Shown here piece by piece: positions 1-5,798 of a stretch of DNA of 11,881 nucleotides. A model generated the notes under the pieces. That model ran no database searches, was not told the DNA's origin, and saw nothing but the letters and a program-made list of their open reading frames with translations. The stretch is taken from positions 1 to 11,881 of the forward strand of contig JAUSPK010000112.1 in assembly GCA_030655735.1 (NCBI GenBank). Direction: 5' to 3'. The translations under genes and the position numbers were made by a program. Origin of the DNA: Syntrophales bacterium. GTDB taxonomy: Bacteria; Desulfobacterota; Syntrophia; Syntrophales; UBA2210. Numbering within the stretch: the first letter of the stretch is position 1; each line of letters begins with the position of its first letter.

Positions 1-144
1 GAATCGCTATCGGCAATTCGCAGAGCACGTGCCGTTGAGGCTGTTGTTTCTCTCCAGCGAAAGTCTGCGGAGAACGAAAAAGATAAAATTTCGATAGATG
101 AAATCAATTCCGAAATTAAATCTGTTCGTGAAGCGCGCGCATGA
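1..144 (+). CDS. Probable antitoxin, 3' end only (partner of the PIN toxin)
   Basis: The frame is open from the window edge to a TGA at 142-144 and encodes the last 47 residues of a protein whose 5' end lies outside. The visible part is charged and helical, rich in Arg and Ala at first, then has the stretch KISIDEINSEIKSVREARA at the end. Such a tail (LSxEEINxEIxxVR) is, as far as I know the family, typical of the short antitoxins encoded just before 'PIN family putative toxin component' genes; the DNA-binding domain would be in the missing N-terminal part. The stop overlaps the toxin start as ATGA, so the two are translationally coupled. Not recognisable from this fragment is which DNA-binding fold (RHH, AbrB, Phd) it uses. 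It lies in the same candidate integron cassette as the toxin. Confidence 0.62.
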   Translation, partial: ESLSAIRRARAVEAVVSLQRKSAENEKDKISIDEINSEIKSVREARA

Positions 145-614
145 TGGACGTTGTCATTGACACCAATGTTCTTGTCGCAGGTCTTTTATCGCCGTTCGGA
201 GCTTGTGGTAAAATCGTACGCATGATCTCAGCCGGTGAAATTATACTTTCTTTCGATGCACGAATTCTATTAGAATACAATGAGGTTCTGCGACGTCCAA
301 AGTTTGGTTTTGAAGAAGAAAAGATAGCCGCGTTTCTTGACTATATTGTATATCGTGGTCGAACTGTTGCGCCTTCCCCCTTGTCCCATTCTCTTCCTGA
401 TCCAGATGATGAACCGTTTCTCGAAGTTGCTCTTGCAAGTCATGCTGTATGTCTTATAACCGGAAATCAAAAACATTTCCCTGCTGAACGATGCCAAGAC
501 GCTAAAGTCATTTCACCCAACGAGTTTTTAATTTTTTTCAAAAACCAACAAACAGAAAAGAACCGCATAACAAAACGCTCAACCAAGACGCGCAAAAAAC
601 CGCGCGCCCGTTAG
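141..614 (+). CDS. PIN-domain toxin (putative VapC-like RNase of a type II toxin-antitoxin pair)
   Basis: A 157-residue protein of the PIN-domain family, whose members are metal-dependent RNases that cut RNA unless bound by their antitoxin. The N-terminal strand carries the acidic VIDTNVLVAGLL motif (D7, N9), followed by LLEYNEVLRRPKF (E45/E48), the acidic DPDDEPFLEVA (D87-D90) and ITGNQKHF (T107-N109), the normal order of the PIN active site. The family usually stops soon after the last strand (about residue 130); here the frame runs on with a basic tail (NRITKRSTKTRKKPRAR) that is simply the translation of the attC site at 565-628, and its TAG stop sits in the attC box at 610-615. The start ATG (or the next codon, also ATG) overlaps the antitoxin stop and has no clear ribosome-binding site, fitting translational coupling. 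Exact RNA target unknown. Confidence 0.88.
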   Translation: MMDVVIDTNVLVAGLLSPFGACGKIVRMISAGEIILSFDARILLEYNEVLRRPKFGFEEEKIAAFLDYIVYRGRTVAPSPLSHSLPDPDDEPFLEVALASHAVCLITGNQKHFPAERCQDAKVISPNEFLIFFKNQQTEKNRITKRSTKTRKKPRAR

Positions 615-628
615 CTTCCACGTTAGGC
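565..628 (+). other. Integron attC recombination site (64 bp)
   Basis: The site has the full attC layout. Outer boxes are GCATAAC (565-571) and GTTAGGC (622-628), complementary at six of seven positions and matching the GTTRRRY core on the right. Inner boxes are GCTCAAC (577-583) and GTTAGC (610-615), complementary once C580 is left unpaired, which is the extrahelical base known to set strand choice by IntI. Spacers are 5 and 6 nt. The centre (584-609) is a variable stem: 589-593 pairs with 602-606 around an A-rich loop. The right box falls just before the next gene (ATG at 640), as in cassette arrays. The recombination point would be between G622 and T623. Seen directly: boxes, spacing and symmetry. 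Inferred: that it is, or was, a substrate of an integron integrase located outside this window. Confidence 0.87.
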
Positions 629-639
629 TACAAGGTACA

Positions 640-1053
640 ATGAGATACGTAACAACAACATTGGTCATTTTCTTGGTTTTGCTTGTGAGTTGTTCTAATT
701 CAGATCAGCACCTGCAAAAACTATCGCAAGATATTTTTTCGCAAAAGACATGGAAGCCACCACTACCTCCAAATGAGTTCAAATCCGATGGTTGCTCGTG
801 TTGGCCTGACAATGATTGGATAGATTGCTGTGTAGAGCATGATGCTATTTATTGGATGGGAGGCACCAAGGAGGAAAGAAAGCAAGCAGATATAGCTCTT
901 CAAAAATGTGTAAGCCAAAAGGGCCATCCATATACTGGCAAGATTATGTACTATGGTGTCCGCGTAGGGGGAGTATATTGGCTGCCGACTCCTTTCCGGT
1001 GGGGTTTTGGCTGGAGCTACCCTCAGTATGGGCCACCTAATAAGGAATATTAA
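640..1053 (+). CDS. Small lipoprotein with phospholipase A2-like CCxxHD motif (integron cassette cargo)
   Basis: A 137-residue protein starting 12 nt after the attC right box, with AAGGT just upstream of the ATG. Residues 1-18 form a lipoprotein signal peptide with lipobox LVSC (C18 would be lipidated), so it should sit on the periplasmic or outer face of a membrane. The mature part has GCSCWPDNDW (51-60) and DCCVEHDAIYW (62-72). The CCxxHDxxY pattern is the signature around the catalytic His-Asp pair of secreted phospholipase A2 (here H67, D68, Y71). A following YWMGGTKEERKQADIAL (71-87) and GVRVGG...PTPFRWGFGW (106-125) look like a conserved core of a bacterial family that I recognise only loosely. 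Cysteines 52, 54, 63, 64 and 90 could form disulfides. A lipase activity is inference; Ca2+-binding loop residues are not obvious. No second attC was found downstream. Confidence 0.72.
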   Translation: MRYVTTTLVIFLVLLVSCSNSDQHLQKLSQDIFSQKTWKPPLPPNEFKSDGCSCWPDNDWIDCCVEHDAIYWMGGTKEERKQADIALQKCVSQKGHPYTGKIMYYGVRVGGVYWLPTPFRWGFGWSYPQYGPPNKEY

Positions 1054-1068
1054 ATGAGTTCCGGAACG

Positions 1069-1096
1069 GAATTCGGGGGACAGAATTCGGGGGACA
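1069..1096. repeat. Two tandem copies of a 14-bp repeat GAATTCGGGGGACA
   Basis: The 14-mer GAATTCGGGGGACA occurs at 1069-1082 and again, identical and directly adjacent, at 1083-1096, followed by CAATACTTAATT. A 10-bp palindrome GTTCCGGAAC lies just before it (1058-1067). Sequences of the form GGGGACACAATACTTAATT are, from memory, found around IS200-like (REP-associated) transposase genes in anaerobic bacteria, so this may be a remnant of such an element; no transposase is present here. Confidence 0.7.
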
Positions 1097-1137
1097 CAAT
1101 ACTTAATTTGCCCAACCAGTCAATCAACCCAACGCCT

Positions 1138-1159
1138 GCTAAATAGGTGCTAAATAGGG
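1138..1159. repeat. Two tandem copies of an 11-bp repeat GCTAAATAGG(T/G)
   Basis: GCTAAATAGGT at 1138-1148 is followed at once by GCTAAATAGGG at 1149-1159. The second copy runs into the left arm of the inverted-repeat element starting at 1151, so this may be slippage at, or a target-derived edge of, that element. Confidence 0.65.
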
Positions 1160-1267
1160 ACAGCGCCCTTTTTTCGTTATAAACCACACCCCCTTCGGAC
1201 TTACACCGGCTGTTATGCCTCTACCCCATCCCCAATATCATTCAAAAAAGGGCGCTGTCCCTATTTA
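1151..1267. repeat. Palindromic MITE-like element with perfect 24-bp terminal inverted repeats
   Basis: The left arm (1151-1174, starting TAAATAGGGACAGCGCCC) is the exact reverse complement of the right arm (1244-1267), with 69 nt between them. The element is 117 bp, too short to encode a transposase, and lies between two convergent genes. As RNA, either strand could fold into a 24-bp stem, and T6 (1169-1174) or A/T-rich flanks might give it some terminator activity. The right arm supplies the stop codon of the 1265-1699 gene. It resembles a miniature inverted-repeat transposable element or REP-type palindrome; the family is not identified and no clear target-site duplication is visible. Confidence 0.8.
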
Positions 1268-1699
1268 AAACGCCCCCAGCTGGCAGGAAGATATCTTGAC
1301 ATGCAGCGCTTCACAGGCGCAGGCCACGTCCATTTTGGCTAACCCTAACCTCTTCGCGATCTCCCAGGATGAAAGGCAGGGTAGGCGGCCGTGGGTCAGT
1401 GATTCCCGTATGGCGCCTTCCAGTTCAGACGAAACCTCATCAGCCGGTTTCACTATCCTGCTCTCAGGGGCATATCCGAAGAGCCCCATCTGGCATCTGG
1501 TTAACCGCGCCTCCATCAGGTCAACGGCCATGCCCACTTCGGCAGGTGTCGTTTTTAAGTCACTCGCGATCTTATGCATAGCAGCGCATGTAATATGGCC
1601 ATCTTTAACCTTACCCCTCACCGCTTCCGCAATCTCGGGAGCAGGCTGGACCCCTGCGCCATGTTTGGCGGCATAATGTCCCGCGTCTTCGTGTGTCAT
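1265..1699 (-). CDS. Conserved hypothetical protein with two tandem helical (HTH-like) repeats
   Basis: I do not recognise a named family. The 144-residue protein is made of two copies of one 53-residue unit, residues 22-74 and 92-144, that align without gaps. They share about 14 identical positions, including a Cys in the middle (C38, C108), an IAxxL helix (44-48, 114-118) and the same closing CQxGxF (69-74, 139-144). Each unit reads like a small winged or helix-turn-helix fold, so DNA binding or a metal/redox role through the paired cysteines are both possible. The start ATG (1697-1699) is chosen because GGGAGGA lies 5 nt upstream; an in-frame ATG 17 codons earlier lacks such a site. Its TAA stop consists of the first three bases of the inverted-repeat element, directly after the last Phe. 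No coding partner is obvious; the ACT gene ends 77 bp upstream. Confidence 0.75.
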   Translation of the reverse strand: MTHEDAGHYAAKHGAGVQPAPEIAEAVRGKVKDGHITCAAMHKIASDLKTTPAEVGMAVDLMEARLTRCQMGLFGYAPESRIVKPADEVSSELEGAIRESLTHGRLPCLSSWEIAKRLGLAKMDVACACEALHVKISSCQLGAF

Positions 1700-1776
1700 G
1701 ATATTCCTCCCAGCAAGGACCGCCTCAAAAAGGTCACACCTCGCCGACAACGTAAGGTCGAGGTTTTACATACCTG

Positions 1777-2232
1777 TCAATAGTTCATATAGTGAAAGGG
1801 CTCTATCGCGGAGAGCGCCGTGGCGTCCAGCGTCTCAAGGCCCGCATCCTTGAGTATCTCCTGTGTCTTCTCAAGTTGGTCGACGTCGATCACAAAGACC
1901 GCCTGCTTGCGGCTTTCCAGGACAAACCCATAGGCGTTCTCTACATTGATTCCATTATCAAGGAGGAGCTGAACCAGCCTGTCAAGTCCGCCAGGCCTGT
2001 CCTCGATCACGACCGCGATCACCTCCTTCATGCTCACGGTCAATCCTTCTCTCTCCAGGATGGAGCGCGCACCCTCCGGGTCATCCACCAGGACATTAAT
2101 CACCCCGAACACATCGGAGGTGGCGATGGTGATGGCGCGTATGTTGATCTTGCCCCTTCTCAGGATACCGGTTACCTTCGCCAGCCTGCCCGGCTTATTC
2201 TCCGCGAATATGGAAAGCTGATAGGCAATCAT
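1777..2232 (-). CDS. Tandem ACT-domain protein, partner of the PaaK-type ligase
   Basis: A 151-residue cytoplasmic protein of two ACT domains (about residues 4-66 and 71-137). Both open with the typical strand-loop that binds small ligands, QLSIFAENKPGRLAKVTGIL and AVVIEDRPGGLDRLVQLL, where the Gly after Pro marks the effector site. ACT domains bind amino acids and control enzymes. Proteins of this length, made only of two ACT domains, are regularly encoded next to phenylacetate-CoA-ligase-like genes in anaerobes, where they are presumed to sense aromatic or branched-chain amino acids. Here the ligase stop is 4 nt before this start, so the two are one operon and probably translationally coupled. 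The start at 2232 is supported by AGAGGAG 7 nt upstream; longer in-frame starts would run into the ligase gene without such a site. Ligand unknown. Confidence 0.88.
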   Translation of the reverse strand: MIAYQLSIFAENKPGRLAKVTGILRRGKINIRAITIATSDVFGVINVLVDDPEGARSILEREGLTVSMKEVIAVVIEDRPGGLDRLVQLLLDNGINVENAYGFVLESRKQAVFVIDVDQLEKTQEILKDAGLETLDATALSAIEPFHYMNY

Positions 2233-2236
2233 CCCT

Positions 2237-3535
2237 CTACTCCTCTCTGTTATCAATAACCCTGACCGCCTTCCCTTCGCTCTTGGGGAGGGTGCCGGGC
2301 TCAACCAGTTCGACCTTCGGGGTTATCAGGATATCACTCTTCAGATCTTCAACTATCCTGCGCCGCAGGCCTTCAAGCTGCTTCAGGTCGCCGGAGAAAA
2401 ACTCCTTCTGTACCTCGACCTTGACTATCATGAGATCGTTGAATCCTTCCCTCTCCAGAATAATCAGAAAATTCGTCCCGACACCCGGGACATCCATCAG
2501 TCTCTTCTCTATCTGGATGGGGAATATATTGACCCCCTTGAGGATCAGCATATCGTCCGTTCTTCCCTTGATCCTCTCTATCCGCCTGTGCGTCCTGCCG
2601 CATTCGCAGGGCCCGGGAATAATCCACGTGAGGTCTTTCGTCCGGTACCGCAGTATGGGCATCCCCTCTCTCAGGAGGGTCGTCATCACAAGCTCCCCCT
2701 CTTCGCCATCCGCAACGGGTTCAAGGGTGTCCGGATTGATGACCTCCAAGATGAAATTATCTTCCCAGACGTGCATCCCGTTTTGGTACGGGCATTCAAA
2801 GGCCACGCCCGGGCCGTCCATCTCCGACAGGCCGTAGGAATTATACGCCTTGAGACCGTAGAACTCCTCTATCTTGTCCCTCGTTTTTTCCGAATGGGGC
2901 TCCGCCCCCAGAAAGGCAATCGCAAGCTGCGTGTCGCTCTTCGGATCAACCCCCACATCTTCAAAGACCGACGACAGGTGGAGCACGTAGCTGGGGATGA
3001 TATGTATGGCCGTTGTCCCGAAATCCTGCATCAGCTGTATCTGCCGTTTGCTGTTCCCGGAGCCCGCGGGGATAATCAGCGCCCCCACCCTCTCCGCGCC
3101 GTAGTGAAACCCCAGTCCACCGGTAAAGAGGCCATAGGTCATCATGTTCTGAAAGACATCGCTCTTGCGCATCCCAGTCATGTACATGGAACGGGCCACG
3201 ATATTGGTCCACTCGTTTATATCTTCAAGGGTATGAAAGATAACCGTCGCCCTGCCGGTTGTCCCGGAAGAGGAATGCATCCTCACCAGGTCATCCTTGG
3301 GAACAGCGAGAAACCCGTAGGGCCAGTGATCCCGGAGGTCATCCTTCGTCGTAAAGGGAATCTTCCTGATATCCTCCAGGGATGTTATATCGTTCGGATC
3401 GAGGCCTATCTTCCTGAACAGGTCCCCGTAAAAGACGGAGTCGGACGCCTTCGCCACGCTCTTTTTCAGCCTCTCGATCTGGAGCGCTTCCAGCTTCTCT
3501 CTCGGCATCGTTTCAATATCTTCTTCCCAGTACAT
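2237..3535 (-). CDS. paaK: Phenylacetate-CoA ligase family AMP-forming enzyme (PaaK-like)
   Basis: A 432-residue adenylate-forming enzyme that would couple an aryl acid, classically phenylacetate, to CoA with ATP via an acyl-AMP. Length and motifs are normal for PaaK: N-terminal helical part, the ATP phosphate loop SSSGTTG (88-94), the A5 motif YGLSEMDGPG (234-243) contacting the adenine, a Cys-rich PCECGRTHRRI turn (309-319), RYRTKDL (296-302), and the C-terminal hinge GRTDDMLILKGVNIFP (324-339). There is no signal peptide, so it is cytoplasmic. The start has GGAGGAG 6 nt upstream, and a sigma-70 promoter lies at 3568-3596. In anaerobes such ligases with an ACT partner often accompany indolepyruvate-type oxidoreductases, that is amino-acid-derived aryl acids; no such oxidoreductase is in this window. 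The family assignment is firm; the real substrate is inference. Confidence 0.93.
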   Translation of the reverse strand: MYWEEDIETMPREKLEALQIERLKKSVAKASDSVFYGDLFRKIGLDPNDITSLEDIRKIPFTTKDDLRDHWPYGFLAVPKDDLVRMHSSSGTTGRATVIFHTLEDINEWTNIVARSMYMTGMRKSDVFQNMMTYGLFTGGLGFHYGAERVGALIIPAGSGNSKRQIQLMQDFGTTAIHIIPSYVLHLSSVFEDVGVDPKSDTQLAIAFLGAEPHSEKTRDKIEEFYGLKAYNSYGLSEMDGPGVAFECPYQNGMHVWEDNFILEVINPDTLEPVADGEEGELVMTTLLREGMPILRYRTKDLTWIIPGPCECGRTHRRIERIKGRTDDMLILKGVNIFPIQIEKRLMDVPGVGTNFLIILEREGFNDLMIVKVEVQKEFFSGDLKQLEGLRRRIVEDLKSDILITPKVELVEPGTLPKSEGKAVRVIDNREE

Positions 3536-3567
3536 CGTATTCTCCTCCGCATCAACAGTGTCCGCGC

Positions 3568-3596
3568 ACTATACAATCCGGGGTTCAATTTATCAA
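3568..3596 (-). promoter_or_regulatory. Predicted sigma-70 promoter of the paaK-ACT operon
   Basis: On the - strand, TTGATA (-35, 3591-3596) and TATAGT (-10, 3568-3573) are separated by exactly 17 nt. Transcription would begin near 3561, about 25 nt before the ligase start codon. It lies in the 92-bp gap after the two-TM protein gene, so the ligase can be transcribed apart from the genes upstream. Confidence 0.62.
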
Positions 3597-3627
3597 GTCC
3601 AATCATTTCGGGTCGAGGACTATCCGC

Positions 3628-4356
3628 CTATCCTTCTATCTCGGGGGAGGCCTCGGGATCAAAGGGATTCATCCTGACAGCCAGCGAGAAGAGGTGGGGG
3701 TAACTGGTCCTCAGGTGTCTCATATAGTCCACCCACTGGGCGATCAAGGCGGCATAGGCCCTCTTGATATCGACCTCGATATGTCGACGGTCGGCATCAG
3801 TCAGGGCCTCCACATCTTCCCGGTACAACAGTTCCTCGGCCAGGTGGAATATCGCCCACAGGAGGCTTGCAAAGCTGTCATGCTCCAGAAGATTTGCATT
3901 CTGGATCAGGACCAGCATGAAGGGACGCTTGTCCAGAAAGAAATCCTGCAGTGCCTTCAGGTCGCCCCTTCGCACATCGATATCGGATTGATACCCCTCG
4001 CATCCCCCGCCCTTGCCCAGCCAGTCCTCGAAGCAGGCAAGCCCCTCCCTCACCTGACCGGCATTCCTGTCGAACCCGGAGAAGATCCTGAGCAGTTCCG
4101 TGCCGATTTCGCTGAAGAAGGCGCCTATGACCATGTTCAGTTTGTACAGTTTCGCCTTCCGGTCGCGGTAATCGAGAAGTTCATGGATGATCATGGTAAC
4201 AATCAATACCTCGATAAAGACAAAGGCGATATCTCCCACCAGGAAGATAAAGAGGTGGTGGGGATCCCTGAAGGTCAGATAATGAAAAACGTAAACAAGT
4301 GCCGAAAGACACAGAAGCGCCACGCCCCAGAGTATCTTCCATCTGTCAATCTTCAT
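3628..4356 (-). CDS. Conserved hypothetical two-TM membrane protein
   Basis: No named family is recognised. The 242-residue protein has two membrane segments at the N-terminus (about 8-28 and 35-60) joined by a short loop FRDPHH, so most of the protein (from 61) is a soluble domain on the same side as the N-terminus, probably the cytoplasm. That domain begins with a charged linker (DYRDRKAKLYKLN) and is predicted from composition to be mostly helical (for example 63-95 and 162-232), with a Gly-rich loop GKGGGC near 114-119. I recall similar proteins only as hypotheticals in deltaproteobacterial genomes. Its start lies 11 bp inside the end of the TIGR02757 gene, so the two are translated from one message; AAGGA about 9-10 nt upstream of the ATG is a fair ribosome-binding site. 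Function unknown. Confidence 0.8.
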   Translation of the reverse strand: MKIDRWKILWGVALLCLSALVYVFHYLTFRDPHHLFIFLVGDIAFVFIEVLIVTMIIHELLDYRDRKAKLYKLNMVIGAFFSEIGTELLRIFSGFDRNAGQVREGLACFEDWLGKGGGCEGYQSDIDVRRGDLKALQDFFLDKRPFMLVLIQNANLLEHDSFASLLWAIFHLAEELLYREDVEALTDADRRHIEVDIKRAYAALIAQWVDYMRHLRTSYPHLFSLAVRMNPFDPEASPEIEG

Positions 4357-5176
4357 CGGTTATGGTCCTTTCTGCAGTGCTTTGTAGTGGGCCCATATCA
4401 ATCGGGAGGTCAACACCGGCGTTTTTCCAGATCCCCGGCCTCGTCAGTATAAAATCGTATCGAACCGGATCATCGGGGACCATCTCCCTGAATGAGTCCG
4501 TAATCTCCAGCGCCGTCCTCATGTTAGCCTGCCTGCGCCTCGTGAGCCCCAGCCCAAGACACACCCTGTGCATATGGGTATCGAGGGGGATGACCAGTGC
4601 CGACGCCGGGACATCATACCAGCCGCCGGGGTCTATATCATCGTTGCGCACCATCCAACGAAGAAAAAGGTTCAGCCTCTTGCACGCGCTCCCCTTTGCG
4701 GGCGACGGGAGCAGGCTGTTTCGACGGCTCGTGAGTTCTACTCTCAATTCCTCCACAAAGCGGGTAAGTGCCGGGGCGACCGTCTGTGCCCCCCGTTCAA
4801 GAACACTACTGAAACAGGCGTGAAGGGAACCGTACTTCGCGACAACATTTTTTACACCGATGAGCATCGCGGCCATTTCATCCCCTGTCGTAAACCGGTG
4901 TCTGAAACCGGAAAACGTCCTGCCCAGTGATTCGGTCGAGGCATCCCTGATAAAACGGGAGGGGGACGGAGACATCTTGGCCAAAACGCCCTCAATGCTC
5001 CTCTTTATCTGCAGGACCCTCCCGTACGCGAGAGATGACGCGACAAGGCCGACAATCTCCCGATCGGCAGGGTCTTCGCAGGGGTACAGAAATTCGAGCG
5101 GATCGGGTCTTACAAATTCGCGCCTGTTGTAGCGCTCATACAGACGCTCAAGTTGTTCGGTTATTGTTTCAGTCAA
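4346..5176 (-). CDS. TIGR02757 / DUF2400 family protein
   Basis: A 276-residue protein matching the TIGR02757 (DUF2400) family along its whole length. Family hallmarks are YNRREFVRPDPLEFLY (16-31), DREIVGLVASSLAYGRV (38-54), LLPSPAKGSACKRLNLFLRW (155-174), IDPGGW (181-186), IPLDTH (196-201), and the ending VPDDPVRYDF (233-242). The family is widespread in bacteria but has no proven activity; its helical core and LDTH motif have led to suggestions of kinship with HhH-GPD DNA glycosylases, which remains inference. The frame starts with TTG (5174-5176), with a GGAG 11 nt upstream, so the exact start is less certain than the identity. It overlaps the next gene (two-TM protein) by 11 bp. No clear promoter was found in the 191-bp gap before it. 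Confidence 0.9.
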   Translation of the reverse strand: MTETITEQLERLYERYNRREFVRPDPLEFLYPCEDPADREIVGLVASSLAYGRVLQIKRSIEGVLAKMSPSPSRFIRDASTESLGRTFSGFRHRFTTGDEMAAMLIGVKNVVAKYGSLHACFSSVLERGAQTVAPALTRFVEELRVELTSRRNSLLPSPAKGSACKRLNLFLRWMVRNDDIDPGGWYDVPASALVIPLDTHMHRVCLGLGLTRRRQANMRTALEITDSFREMVPDDPVRYDFILTRPGIWKNAGVDLPIDMGPLQSTAERTITDED

Positions 5177-5367
5177 TACTCTCGAATCTCCGCAGGGGTT
5201 ACTCCCTGCCCTCCTTTTCCCACCGGGAAGTATCTGATTGACTGACCGAGCCTAGCACACCCCTGAGGTTCCCGGCCGTTCACCGATACCGCCCCCACAG
5301 AGATCCCGCGCGGAGGAACTCAGCCCCTCACAAAATTCCCCTCCGGCATGCCTCGACAGGAAGGTCT

Positions 5368-5709
5368 TTACCGGTACGCCTTGATCTTGTCCAACAGCAC
5401 CTGTTCCGGCATCGCACCGATGATATCGCCTACCTTCTCTCCGTCCTTGAAGACCAACAGATCGGGTATGGAGCGGATACCGAACTTCGTTGAGGTCTTT
5501 GGATTGCTGTCCACATCAAGCTTGGCGAAGACGATATCCCCCTTGTGGTCTTTCGCAAGTTTATCAATGACCGGGCCCATCATCTTGCACGGACCGCACC
5601 ATTCCGCCCAGCAGTCGACAACCAGGAGGGCGTACTTTTTTATTGCCTCATCAATGGTGCCATCAGTCACCTCAACCGGACTATCCGGACTATCTGCAAA
5701 TGTTCCCAT
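5368..5709 (-). CDS. trxA: Thioredoxin
   Basis: A 113-residue cytoplasmic thioredoxin that reduces disulfides in other proteins, such as peroxiredoxins. The active site WCGPC is at 37-41 inside the standard VVDCWAEWCGPCKMMGPVID context; the buried Asp of the family is seen as D32, and the cis-proline loop is SIPDLLVFKDG (80-90). The residue after cis-Pro82 is Asp where Thr is usual. An N-terminal extension of about ten residues (MGTFADSPDSP) precedes the fold. The start at 5709 is chosen because GGAGGAG lies 4 nt upstream; a longer frame to 5748 would start without one. It follows the ArsR-family regulator by 89 bp on the same strand and probably shares its promoter, so its level may respond to that repressor. 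Confidence 0.93.
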   Translation of the reverse strand: MGTFADSPDSPVEVTDGTIDEAIKKYALLVVDCWAEWCGPCKMMGPVIDKLAKDHKGDIVFAKLDVDSNPKTSTKFGIRSIPDLLVFKDGEKVGDIIGAMPEQVLLDKIKAYR

Positions 5710-5798
5710 ATCTCTCCTCCTCATTTTATTATTTCTTCCCGGCGACACCGAAAAGAAAGCAAAACCACAACCGAACGCAATCCGCTTCGCCTCTCATC

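Noticed and set aside
852..1040. A 62-codon frame inside the lipoprotein gene
   Set aside because: It is a shifted frame within a gene that has a lipobox, a ribosome-binding site and a recognisable motif; no evidence of a frameshift.
1165..1220. A possible second attC ending at GTTATGC (1212-1218)
   Set aside because: It has no matching left outer box or paired inner boxes, GTTATGC departs from GTTRRRY, and the stretch is the interior of the inverted-repeat element.
1717..1780. Promoter starting with TTGACA (1775-1780, - strand) for the 144-residue protein
   Set aside because: The -35 match is perfect, but no acceptable -10 hexamer occurs at 16-19 nt spacing.
2588..3703. Long open frame of 371 codons on the + strand opposite paaK
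   Set aside because: It lies entirely antisense to a gene with all the motifs of the PaaK family; its product is low in structure and rich in Arg, Pro and His, as typical shadow frames in GC-rich DNA.
5263..5323. Inverted repeat CTGAGGTTCC / GGAACTCAG after the thioredoxin gene as a terminator
   Set aside because: The arms need a bulge and are 42 nt apart, with no T-tract following, so chance is as good an explanation.
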